Shown: piece after piece, positions 7,047 to 14,763 of the stretch
Layout: every line of letters begins with the position of its first letter
Numbering within the stretch: position 1 is the stretch's first letter
Made by a program: the position numbers and the translations under genes
The notes under the pieces: generated by a model
What the model saw: the letters and a program-made list of their open reading frames with translations, nothing else
Database searches by the model: none
Told to the model about the DNA's origin: nothing
NCBI GenBank assembly: GCA_964481075.1
Contig: CAYZSD010000059.1
Coordinates: forward strand, 1-18,984
Direction: 5' to 3'
Source of the DNA: MWFE01 sp964481075
Lineage (GTDB): Bacteria; Bacteroidota; Bacteroidia; Bacteroidales; Tenuifilaceae
DNA: 18,984 nucleotides

Positions 7047-7556
7047 ATGAGAAGTATCCTTTTTTTATGTTTTGCGATAATCCTTGCTGGCTGCTCGGTT
7101 CTTCAACCTCCAGTGGAAGTAAGGATTAATCCTGTTTCAATCCTTTCCTTCGCCGAAAGCCCTTTCGGGCACGATGAGAGTATAGCCTCATTCCAGCAAA
7201 ACTTACCCAAAGGTGTTAAGGTGCAGAAGCTCATAAGGCGAAGTGGATACGCGCATCATCGCCCTGACACCATTTACAACTTCGTTTACAAGAAGTCGAA
7301 GATTGCAGTGTATAAGACTCAGTTCAATCAGGAGTTCCTTGTAGCTGGAATAGTGAAAAACTCGGAAATTGAACTTGTAAATGGCATTAAAACAGGCATT
7401 AAACGAGCCGATTTTTTAAAAACTTTCACCGACCTTGATGCTACAGATAAGGATTCAATCGTTATTAAACACCCACAAAGGGATAGAACTTTTAGATTTT
7501 ACTTTAACAAGAGAGATAAACTCGAAAAATTCACCCTCACAGGCGGTTCAAAGTAA
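7047..7556 (+). CDS. Small predicted lipoprotein of unknown function
   Basis: This 169-residue protein has a short hydrophobic leader ending in the lipobox LAGC with Cys16, so it should be a lipid-anchored envelope protein. The residue after Cys is Ser. The mature part is basic, about 150 residues, with alternating strand-like segments and no motif I recognise. It starts three bases after the stop of the SRPBCC/GyrI-like gene and ends 40 bases before the carboxypeptidase gene, so it is likely co-transcribed with the former and possibly the latter. No function is assigned. Confidence 0.8.
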   Translation: MRSILFLCFAIILAGCSVLQPPVEVRINPVSILSFAESPFGHDESIASFQQNLPKGVKVQKLIRRSGYAHHRPDTIYNFVYKKSKIAVYKTQFNQEFLVAGIVKNSEIELVNGIKTGIKRADFLKTFTDLDATDKDSIVIKHPQRDRTFRFYFNKRDKLEKFTLTGGSK

Positions 7557-7596
7557 AAAGAAACAATAATACCAAATCTTATCAAAATCAACTAAA

Positions 7597-8724
7597 ATGA
7601 AAATCTCTTCAAATTTCGATAGCGGTAACATTGAGATAGTTAATATCGAGGACCACAAGAACATCCGCTTGCAGATTCGCCCCGATACCTACTCCGAAAC
7701 CTTCCAGTGGTTCTACTTCCGCTTGAATGGGGCAGAGGGCTTCCCTTGCACAATCCACATCGAGAATGCAGGCCAGGCCAGCTATCCGGAAGGATGGGAC
7801 GACTATAGTGTATATGCTTCATACGACAGGGAGGACTGGTTCTGTATTCCAACCACGTATCTCAACGGAGTGCTTTCGTTTGAGCATACGCCTCAGAAAA
7901 ACTCCGTTTTCTATGCCTACTCAACTCCATACACATACGAGCAGCACCTTGATATGGTGAGCACAGCGCAGCTTTCGCCGCTATGTGTGCTTGAGCAACT
8001 GGGCGAAACCATTGAGAGTCGTGATATTGATATGCTGATAATTGGAGAACCAGATGACCAGAAGCAAAAGATCTGGGTCATTGCCCGGCAGCATCCCGGC
8101 GAGCCGCAATCGGAATGGTTCATACAGGGACTTATTGAAAGACTGCTCGATGAGAGCGATCCCGTTTCCCGAACCCTGCTATCTAAAGCAGTTTTCTACC
8201 TTGTCCCCAACATGAATATTGACGGGAGCATTGCTGGTAACCTTCGGGTTAATACAGCCGGAAAAAATCTGAACAGGGAGTGGGCAAACCCCGATTCAGA
8301 ATTCAGTCCCGAGATTTTCTTTGTTCGTAAGAAAATGGAAGAAACGGGTGTTGATCTCTTCCTCGATATCCATGCCGATGAGGGCTTGCCTTACTGCTTT
8401 GCCTCTGGCATAGAGGGGATTCCATCGTTTGACGAGCGGTTAACATGGCTTCAGGAGAATTTCCTTGATAAGTGGAACGAGTGCCATCCCGACTTCCAAA
8501 CCGAGCATGGTTACCCCAAGAATGAGCCAGGGAAGGCCAATCTGAGCATCGGCTCCAAGTTTGTTGGCGAGCACTTCAAGTGCCTTGCCCTCACCATCGA
8601 GATGCCCTTTAAGGACAACGCTAACCTGCCAGACAAGCATTTTGGCTGGTCCTCAACCCGCTCAATCCTTCTTGGCCAAAGTGTTCTTCATCCCATTAGC
8701 CATGTTTTGCAAAGGCTGAGATAG
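7597..8724 (+). CDS. M14 family zinc carboxypeptidase, cytosolic carboxypeptidase-like
   Basis: This 375-residue protein has no signal peptide. Residues about 1-125 form a beta-rich N-terminal domain of the kind found in cytosolic carboxypeptidases (WFYFRLNG, YSVYASYDREDWF). The catalytic part has the zinc site HPGE (H166 and E169) and DIHAD (H259), the substrate-binding NLNREW (R227) and the catalytic glutamate in LTIEMPF (E335). All residues needed for a metallocarboxypeptidase are present. The family removes C-terminal residues, and the eukaryotic relatives trim glutamates from tubulin; bacterial substrates are mostly unknown. The length is normal for the bacterial branch. The preceding lipoprotein gene is 40 bases upstream. 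Confidence 0.9.
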   Translation: MKISSNFDSGNIEIVNIEDHKNIRLQIRPDTYSETFQWFYFRLNGAEGFPCTIHIENAGQASYPEGWDDYSVYASYDREDWFCIPTTYLNGVLSFEHTPQKNSVFYAYSTPYTYEQHLDMVSTAQLSPLCVLEQLGETIESRDIDMLIIGEPDDQKQKIWVIARQHPGEPQSEWFIQGLIERLLDESDPVSRTLLSKAVFYLVPNMNIDGSIAGNLRVNTAGKNLNREWANPDSEFSPEIFFVRKKMEETGVDLFLDIHADEGLPYCFASGIEGIPSFDERLTWLQENFLDKWNECHPDFQTEHGYPKNEPGKANLSIGSKFVGEHFKCLALTIEMPFKDNANLPDKHFGWSSTRSILLGQSVLHPISHVLQRLR

Positions 8725-8801
8725 ATTTTTTGATTTATGATTAACATCTTCTCATTCTACATTTTTCATTTTACATTTTTTATCCTTTATCCTTGAACAA
8801 A

Positions 8802-10352
8802 ATGTCCAAAAACCTCTCCCCCAAACAGTACATCATCAACCACTGCCGTTCGTTACCCGTTCACGAATGTTTTATCAACGATATCTGGGAAGAATCACAA
8901 ATGGCAAACATTGCGATTGTCCGCCGTATGAAAGCAGGGAATTTTTGCGTAGGTTTCTTTTTGGTTGATCTGCTTTGCCTGGGTGTTAAGGATTGCTTCT
9001 ACCAATTTAACCTGTTGCCAAGCGAATACCAACAACTAAAAGAAGATTTCATTCTGAGCAATGAGAAGTCCAATCTATCGCCAACAAACTACCCACTTGT
9101 ACATAATATTATCTATGAGGGGCTTGCCTTTGCTGAGGATTGTGGCTTCCAGCCACACAAGGACTTTTCGTTCTTGAAATTCTTTTTCGATGAGGACGAT
9201 GATCGTATTGAGACAATCGATATCCCATTAGGGTACGATGGCTCAGGGGTTCCTGCATTATTCTCTGCACCCCATCAGCCTTACACAAGGGAGATAAAGG
9301 TTTTAGAAAAACGGTTTGGCCCCGATGGGTTCTTCCTTGTTCATGTTGATGAGCATGGAAACCCACTGGATGAAGATGAGGATGGAGAAGAGGATGAGGA
9401 AGAGGAAGAGGATGCCCAAATATATAACTGGGAGGAAAATGACCCTGAGGTTCTAATCAACGACCTAGAAAATGAGGAAAGCGATGATAAAATTAATGAC
9501 TTCTTTTTAAATTCTTTCACGCATCCCATGGATAATGAGGAGTTTAGGGAAAGTGTTTTAACCTACCTGAGAAAAAAGGAAAGCCCAAAGCTTATTGAGG
9601 TAAATGCCCTTTTCGAGGAGTTTAAGCAGTCTCCATACCTTTTCTTCGAGAAACCTGTTTCGCAGGATGCGATTGTAAAACTTCATTCTCTACTTATTGG
9701 CGATTGCTCCATAGACGACTCCAATCTGGAAATGTTAAACGTATGGCAACAGGGACTTAATATTAGTTTTGTCGATGACGAGGATAAACCGGTCTCAATC
9801 ATTGATGATAGCCTAGCACCCTTGTTAGAAAAAGCCAACGATTACATTGAGAAGGGTAAGGAGAAGAAGGTTAAGGATATCATTAGCAAGTTAGAGAAGG
9901 CACCATATGAGGTTAGAAATGAAGCTTTTTATGAAGAGTTAATACATTTATGTAGGTCTGTTCTTGATGATAAAAGATCTTTTGAGTATGCAAAAACCTA
10001 TTACGAGCGATACCCATCGTTCAGTTCAAAGTTTGAATACATGTCATCTTTAGCCAACGAAGAGACCGATGACGAATTCTTAAAACTAACTAATGGCTCT
10101 TTCAGATTATCAGATATTTTTGAGACTAATGATGTGACAATTATCGAAATCTCAAATTATTTAACTTTAATGATTGGCTACTTTTCCTTTAGAAACCTGA
10201 AGTATTCCTTAGAGGTGATGAGGGTAGCAAAAGAAACCCCATACGAGTACCGACCGATTGTTGGGCAACTTTTTATGTTTAAACCTTTCTCAGCTGTGCT
10301 GAAAAACTATGCGTATAAGGCTATCGAATTGCTTATTGAAGAAAAAAAATAA
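8802..10352 (+). CDS. Large unrecognised cytoplasmic protein with acidic linker
   Basis: ATG 8802 (516 residues) is preferred; an in-frame TTG at 8793 would add three residues but is a less likely start and overlaps a near-consensus -7 box (TATCCTTG, 8788-8795). I do not recognise a named family. The N-terminal part (about 1-185) has a compact pattern: MKAGNFCVGFFLVD, LGVKDCFYQFNL, a helix LVHNIIYEGLAFAEDCGFQPHKDF, and IPLGYDGSGVPALFSAP. A run of Asp/Glu (about 190-204) then links to a mostly helical C-terminal half (about 280-516) that could form TPR-like repeats. There are no membrane segments or catalytic signatures. Five bases separate it from the next gene, so the two are probably coupled. 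Confidence 0.8.
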   Translation: MSKNLSPKQYIINHCRSLPVHECFINDIWEESQMANIAIVRRMKAGNFCVGFFLVDLLCLGVKDCFYQFNLLPSEYQQLKEDFILSNEKSNLSPTNYPLVHNIIYEGLAFAEDCGFQPHKDFSFLKFFFDEDDDRIETIDIPLGYDGSGVPALFSAPHQPYTREIKVLEKRFGPDGFFLVHVDEHGNPLDEDEDGEEDEEEEEDAQIYNWEENDPEVLINDLENEESDDKINDFFLNSFTHPMDNEEFRESVLTYLRKKESPKLIEVNALFEEFKQSPYLFFEKPVSQDAIVKLHSLLIGDCSIDDSNLEMLNVWQQGLNISFVDDEDKPVSIIDDSLAPLLEKANDYIEKGKEKKVKDIISKLEKAPYEVRNEAFYEELIHLCRSVLDDKRSFEYAKTYYERYPSFSSKFEYMSSLANEETDDEFLKLTNGSFRLSDIFETNDVTIIEISNYLTLMIGYFSFRNLKYSLEVMRVAKETPYEYRPIVGQLFMFKPFSAVLKNYAYKAIELLIEEKK

Positions 10353-10357
10353 ACCTA

Positions 10358-10951
10358 ATGAAGAGGAAACTACTTCGATTACGCTCTCTAGTTCTTTTAC
10401 TCGTTGCTTTCGCAAGTTTAAGTTGGATTAAGGATATGAGAGGAGATCAGGGTTTTAAAACCGGCAATCCATTCAGTGACAGTTTCGCTTTCATTGAGTA
10501 CTACCAGATACGAAGCGGAAGGGCGATAGAGGGAAACGCTCCTCCTGGAAGGAGGATTGACGGGCCAACCTACTCCTACAACCCCGAAGGCGAAGAGCTG
10601 ATTTCATTTATCAGCTACGATTTCAACAAGGATTCTCTAATTGCCGTAATTGGGAGAGGGATTGTGCTGCAGGGCACACATGGTGGCGGAGTGCATAGCA
10701 GGCTTATTCCAGTAGCCACTTTGCCTTTTACCGAGGAGAGATTGACTGTTCAAATTATTGATAATGATTCAGTTTATTTGGTTCTTAACGACGAAATCAT
10801 TACACTTGGAAAAGGCGAGAAGTGGGAACAAGTAGATTTGAAAATTGACACATTGTTTTTACCAGATAGCCAGGTAGTTATCGAGTCAACTACAACCTAC
10901 TCCATAAAGTATCATGGATTGATTAGGAAAGAAGGGTTGATATTAAGATAG
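10358..10951 (+). CDS. Small exported or membrane-anchored protein of unknown function
   Basis: The 197-residue product begins with a basic stretch (MKRKLLRLR) and a hydrophobic segment (about 10-24, LVLLLVAFASLSW), so it should be exported or anchored in the membrane. No lipobox Cys is seen. The rest appears beta-rich, with a GTHGGG stretch near residue 108. I recognise no family. It starts five bases after the acidic-linker gene and is likely its operon partner. Nine bases separate its stop from the convergent aroK stop, with no obvious terminator hairpin between. Confidence 0.72.
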   Translation: MKRKLLRLRSLVLLLVAFASLSWIKDMRGDQGFKTGNPFSDSFAFIEYYQIRSGRAIEGNAPPGRRIDGPTYSYNPEGEELISFISYDFNKDSLIAVIGRGIVLQGTHGGGVHSRLIPVATLPFTEERLTVQIIDNDSVYLVLNDEIITLGKGEKWEQVDLKIDTLFLPDSQVVIESTTTYSIKYHGLIRKEGLILR

Positions 10952-10960
10952 AAAGGTTTA

Positions 10961-11473
10961 TTACATATTCATAGCCCTAAGGGTTTGAGCAAGTTGCTCA
11001 ACATTAAGGTTTTCGAAATCGATGATAATTTTAGCCTTTTCGTAGTATTTCTTACGCTCGTCTAAAACCCTGATAATGTAATCGTTGAGTTCTTCTTTGC
11101 TCTTTCCCCAAAGCAATGGTCTGTCCTTCTTCGATTCTATTAGTCTTGCTAATAACTCTGATACTTCTACTCTAAGGTATATAGTTGTTCCAACCTTGTT
11201 CATGAAATCAACGCTGTTGTAAAAGCATGAAGTACCCCCACCTGAAGCAATAATAAAGTCTCCTTCAATCTTGGCAACCTCACGAAGTGCTTGGTTTTCA
11301 ATCTCCCTAAACTTGGTTTCACCATAAAGTTCAAAGAGTACCTTTATTGATTTCTTATTCTTCTCCTCGATGTACGTATCAAGGTCGATGAAAGGAACAC
11401 CAAGAATTTGTGCAAGTTCTTCACCAACAGTCGATTTTCCACTAGCCATGAAACCAATAAGGAAGACTTTCAT
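10961..11473 (-). CDS. aroK: Shikimate kinase
   Basis: Shikimate kinase phosphorylates the 3-hydroxyl of shikimate with ATP, the fifth step towards chorismate and aromatic amino acids, in the cytoplasm. All landmarks of the 170-residue family are visible: Walker A GFMASGKST at 7-15, the shikimate-binding FIDLDTYIE with D30 and D32, KFREIE with R56, the GGG loop at 78-80, the lid Arg in DRPL (R118) and R139. The length is standard. It lies 69 bases downstream of parC on the same strand and may be read through from parC, although the gap is A+T-rich and could hold its own promoter. Confidence 0.95.
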   Translation of the reverse strand: MKVFLIGFMASGKSTVGEELAQILGVPFIDLDTYIEEKNKKSIKVLFELYGETKFREIENQALREVAKIEGDFIIASGGGTSCFYNSVDFMNKVGTTIYLRVEVSELLARLIESKKDRPLLWGKSKEELNDYIIRVLDERKKYYEKAKIIIDFENLNVEQLAQTLRAMNM

Positions 11474-11542
11474 TTTTTTAGATTCATGTTGATTCGAAAT
11501 GCAAATAAAATGAAAAAAGGGAACAATAAAAAAAATAACTGA

Positions 11543-14194
11543 CTAAAGCTCAAGTGACATCTGAGATGCATTTCCACTGCTACTCAAATTGTTCATATCT
11601 TCATTTTCATCAGGACTCATATCCGTTGACATGGCTGCGTTTTCTTTTTCAAGAGGTTCAATGAAGCATACAGTTTTAACCTGGTAGGTTGAGATTCGTT
11701 TGCCCTTAGCCTTGAAACTCTTGGCACCTATAAACTCATCAACGTCAATCTTTTCATCTTCTCTACCAGCGTTTTTCCCTCCAAAAGTAACCTGTAGGCA
11801 GGGGAATAGGTCATCGTTTAGAGCCACAAGGTACGATTTTCCTCCGTTTGATATGAAGCACTGAGCCTTCTCAGTTGGCTCAAAAGGGAATCTTTTAATG
11901 TAGAAGAAACCCTGTTCCCCATCATAGTAAGCAGCAGAAAAAATCTTATCAGGATCATACTTCTGAAGTAGCAGGATATTATCGCCAAAATGGGTTGAAG
12001 GATCGAAGCCCGAGATGTAATACTCCCCATCCTTATTCACAACAAGAAGCCTCTCGTTGCCCTGGAACTCTCCAAGGAACTCCCCTCTCCCATCATGGTT
12101 CAATCGGTAAACATCCCAATCGAACCAAACCTTTATTCCCCCCAGTGTGCTACCAATCCGCTCCTTCACCTGAATTTTATGGATGGCATACCGAGTAAAG
12201 ATATTTCCCTGCGACTGACGACCTTTTATCAGTACCTGGCTGAAATCTAAATCTATGGTCAGGTTTCGCAACCTTGGACGTGGCTTGAGGAAAACCTTCA
12301 GCACCTCGGCTTCCCCATTGGGATTGGCACTCATGTAGAGTATCTGCGAGCCAACAGTTCCCTTGGTGATATCGTACTCCTTGTCGCGGGTGATACCAGT
12401 AATGGCACAGCGTTTCATCATAATATCACCGTTGCGACCATCACGATAGAGCACGTTGTAAATAGTGCGGGAATCGTTACGATTAAATACGGCGATATGT
12501 TCAATCCCTTTCCCAAAGAAAGCCTTATCCTGCACCTTTGTGATGATATACTTCCCATTCTTAAGAAAAACAATAATATCATCAATGTCAGAACATTCAC
12601 CTATATACTCATCCTTTTTCAAACCTGTCCCAAAGAATCCCTCCTCACGATTCACGTAAAGCTTCTGGTTGGCCACAACCACCTTAACGGCCTCGATGGT
12701 ATCGAAGCTACGTATCTCGGTTCTCCGCTCACGACCTTTACCGTGCTTCTTCTTGATTTGCTGAAAATAGTTGATGGTGAAGGCAACAATGTTCTCAAGG
12801 TGATTCTTCACCTCATCCATCTCGTTCTCAATGCCTTTTATCAGATCATCAGCCTTAAAACTGTCGTACTTGGAGATTCGCTTGATTTTTATCTCGGTAA
12901 GCTTAATGATATCATCGCGGGTAACCTCCCTGCGAAGCAGCTTCTTGAAAGGCTCCAAGCCTCGGTCAATCGTTTCAATTACCGACTCCCAAGTTTCGCA
13001 CTCCTCGATGGTGATGTAGATTCGATTCTCAATGAAGATTTTCTCCAACGACGACAAATGCCATAAATCCTCAAGCTCAGCCAGTCGAATTTGCAATTCG
13101 AGTGTAAGTAGCCTTCGGGTACGCTCAACGGAGGTTCTAAGGATCTCCTTCATACCCATGAATCGTGGCTTGTTGTCGAAAATCACGCATGAGTTTGGCG
13201 AAATTGACACCTCACAATCGGTGAAGGCGTAAAGCGCATCAATGGTCTTATCGGGCGAGATGTCTGGAGCAAGCTGGATATGAATCTCAACGTTCTCAGC
13301 GGTATTATCGTCAATCTTTTTGATTTTAATCTTCCCCTTATCGTTAGCCTTAATGATGGAATCGATGAGGGTGGTGGTTGTCTTGCCGAAGGGTAGTTCC
13401 TTGATTACAAGCGTTTTCCTGTCTAACTTTTCAATTTTCGCCCTCACCTTAACCGCACCACCACGAAGGCCATCGTTGTAGCGGGCGCAATCCATCAATC
13501 CACCTGTTGGGAAGTCGGGGTAAAGTTCAAAATCCTTCCCCTTCAGGTGGGCAATGGCAGCATCAATTATCTCGTTGAAGTTGTGGGGAAGTATCTTCGA
13601 TGCCAATCCAACTGCAATACCCTCAACACCCTGCGCAAGCAGAAGGGGGAATTTAATGGGAAGGGTAACGGGTTCCTGATTTCGCCCATCGTAGCTTAGC
13701 ATCCACTCGGTGGTTTTGGGGTTGAACACCACATCGAGGGCAAATTTCGATAGGCGTGCTTCGATGTATCGGGGAGCAGCAGCCCCATCGCCGGTGAGGA
13801 TATTGCCCCAGTTACCCTGCATGTCGATGAGCAGCTCCTTCTGCCCTAGCTGCACCAGGGCATCGCCAATGGAGGCGTCGCCGTGGGGGTGATACTGCAT
13901 GGTGTACCCAATGATGTTGGCCACCTTGTTATACCTACCATCATCCAACCGTTTCATGGCGTGGAGGATACGGCGTTGTACGGGTTTTAAACCATCATCG
14001 AGGTGCGGAACAGCCCTCTCAAGGATTACGTACGAGGCGTAGTCGAGAAACCAATCCTTGTACATCCCCGAGATCTGCACCTTCTTGGTTCCATCGCCCG
14101 TAAGACGGGCAATACGGTTATGCTCATCGGGGGTGGTGCTACGAGTCTCGTCGCCATTCAGCAGGGCTTCCGCCTCAAAATCATCGAATTGCAT
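11543..14194 (-). CDS. parC: DNA topoisomerase IV subunit A (type IIA topoisomerase cleavage subunit)
   Basis: The 883-residue product is a GyrA/ParC-type DNA cleavage and religation subunit. Visible are the N-terminal catalytic region with PVQRRILHAM at 71-80, YHPHGD at 101-106, GNWGN at 127-131 and the active-site pair R142-Y143 in APRYIEARL, followed by the coiled-coil gate region (about 370-500) and a C-terminal beta-pinwheel (about 510-850). The canonical GyrA box QRRGGKG is not seen; the degenerate GRNGDIMMKR instead favours topoisomerase IV over gyrase. With ParE it decatenates daughter chromosomes. It shares the strand with parE, but a GxxExxY gene lies between them. The last 30 residues are acidic and Ser-rich, a low-complexity tail. 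Confidence 0.93.
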   Translation of the reverse strand: MQFDDFEAEALLNGDETRSTTPDEHNRIARLTGDGTKKVQISGMYKDWFLDYASYVILERAVPHLDDGLKPVQRRILHAMKRLDDGRYNKVANIIGYTMQYHPHGDASIGDALVQLGQKELLIDMQGNWGNILTGDGAAAPRYIEARLSKFALDVVFNPKTTEWMLSYDGRNQEPVTLPIKFPLLLAQGVEGIAVGLASKILPHNFNEIIDAAIAHLKGKDFELYPDFPTGGLMDCARYNDGLRGGAVKVRAKIEKLDRKTLVIKELPFGKTTTTLIDSIIKANDKGKIKIKKIDDNTAENVEIHIQLAPDISPDKTIDALYAFTDCEVSISPNSCVIFDNKPRFMGMKEILRTSVERTRRLLTLELQIRLAELEDLWHLSSLEKIFIENRIYITIEECETWESVIETIDRGLEPFKKLLRREVTRDDIIKLTEIKIKRISKYDSFKADDLIKGIENEMDEVKNHLENIVAFTINYFQQIKKKHGKGRERRTEIRSFDTIEAVKVVVANQKLYVNREEGFFGTGLKKDEYIGECSDIDDIIVFLKNGKYIITKVQDKAFFGKGIEHIAVFNRNDSRTIYNVLYRDGRNGDIMMKRCAITGITRDKEYDITKGTVGSQILYMSANPNGEAEVLKVFLKPRPRLRNLTIDLDFSQVLIKGRQSQGNIFTRYAIHKIQVKERIGSTLGGIKVWFDWDVYRLNHDGRGEFLGEFQGNERLLVVNKDGEYYISGFDPSTHFGDNILLLQKYDPDKIFSAAYYDGEQGFFYIKRFPFEPTEKAQCFISNGGKSYLVALNDDLFPCLQVTFGGKNAGREDEKIDVDEFIGAKSFKAKGKRISTYQVKTVCFIEPLEKENAAMSTDMSPDENEDMNNLSSSGNASQMSLEL

Positions 14195-14227
14195 TATAGT
14201 ATCATAGTATTAAAAAAACAGTCTATT

Positions 14228-14644
14228 TTATTCGCCAACAGGCAATTGTGCGAAGTATTTATTTACTAGTGTTTTTTGTCCATGTTTGAAAATATTTGCA
14301 CAGTTGAAGTTAATAACAATTCCTTTTGGAACCTTTAATAGAGCCATGTAAGATAGAAGTTGTGCTTCAAAAACAGGATGAATGGCATCAGATGCTTTAA
14401 CCTCAATTACAACTAAATCATCAACAAGGATATCGAAACGTAGATTTGTGTCAATTACTAAATCATGGAAACTAGTCTTTACTTGATTTTGTCTTTTGAC
14501 ATTATGTCCATTCTTAACGAGTAAATGTACCATACAAGTTTCATAAACATTTTCTAGTAGTCCTGGGCCTAACTCTTTATGAATATCTATGGCATATCCA
14601 ATAATTTTATATGTCAAATCATTCATTTGTTTTTGAGTGATCAT
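14228..14644 (-). CDS. GxxExxY family protein (PD-(D/E)XK-like)
   Basis: This 138-residue protein carries the family signature GLLENVY (G28, E31, Y34) in an N-terminal helix region, preceded by IIGYAIDIHKELGPG. Nuclease-fold residues follow: D71 in FDILVDD, E81-V-K83, then Q95 and Y99 in the QLLSYM helix, an order typical of PD-(D/E)XK enzymes. The end (GIVINFNC) is also typical. Function is not established for the family; an endonuclease-like role is inferred from the residues. It sits between parE and parC on the same strand, 33 bases before parC and 119 bases after parE, and is A+T-richer than both. Palindromic TTAACACATAG repeats lie directly upstream of it, so it looks like an insertion into the topoisomerase IV operon. 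Confidence 0.92.
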   Translation of the reverse strand: MITQKQMNDLTYKIIGYAIDIHKELGPGLLENVYETCMVHLLVKNGHNVKRQNQVKTSFHDLVIDTNLRFDILVDDLVVIEVKASDAIHPVFEAQLLSYMALLKVPKGIVINFNCANIFKHGQKTLVNKYFAQLPVGE

Positions 14645-14656
14645 CTTATCTCGGTA

Positions 14657-14758
14657 TTAACACATAGACACATAAGCAATAATTTCCAAAACTTTAACAC
14701 ATAGGCACATAGAAAATACTATGGTAACTAAAAAACTCTACTGTTTCTATGTGTTAAA
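14657..14758. repeat. Palindromic TTAACACATAG repeat cluster between parE and the GxxExxY gene
   Basis: TTAACACATAG occurs at 14657-14667 and, with one extra T, at 14693-14704 (TTTAACACATAG). The exact reverse complement CTATGTGTTAAA lies at 14747-14758, giving a 12-bp perfect inverted repeat around 42 bases. Partial CACATA units lie between. The same 11-mer occurs inside the repeat at 133-291 beside the MNT/HEPN genes. Transcripts from parE into parC would carry this hairpin. Confidence 0.8.
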
Positions 14759-14763
14759 AAAAA

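Noticed and set aside
8793..8801. TTG start three codons upstream for the acidic-linker protein
   Set aside because: An ATG lies three codons downstream, the extra residues add nothing to the domain, and the TTG is inside a near-consensus -7 box.
8725..8801. T-rich gap with repeated CATTTT-like units before the acidic-linker gene
   Set aside because: Simple low-complexity sequence; units are too short and irregular to call a repeat array or a CRISPR.
10952..10960. Possible shared terminator between the exported protein gene and aroK
   Set aside because: Only nine bases separate the stops and no stable hairpin with a T-run is visible.
12497..13066. Plus-strand open frame of 189 codons inside parC
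   Set aside because: It is antisense to a well-supported essential gene, has no recognisable domain and no promoter or ribosome site, so it is taken as a shadow.
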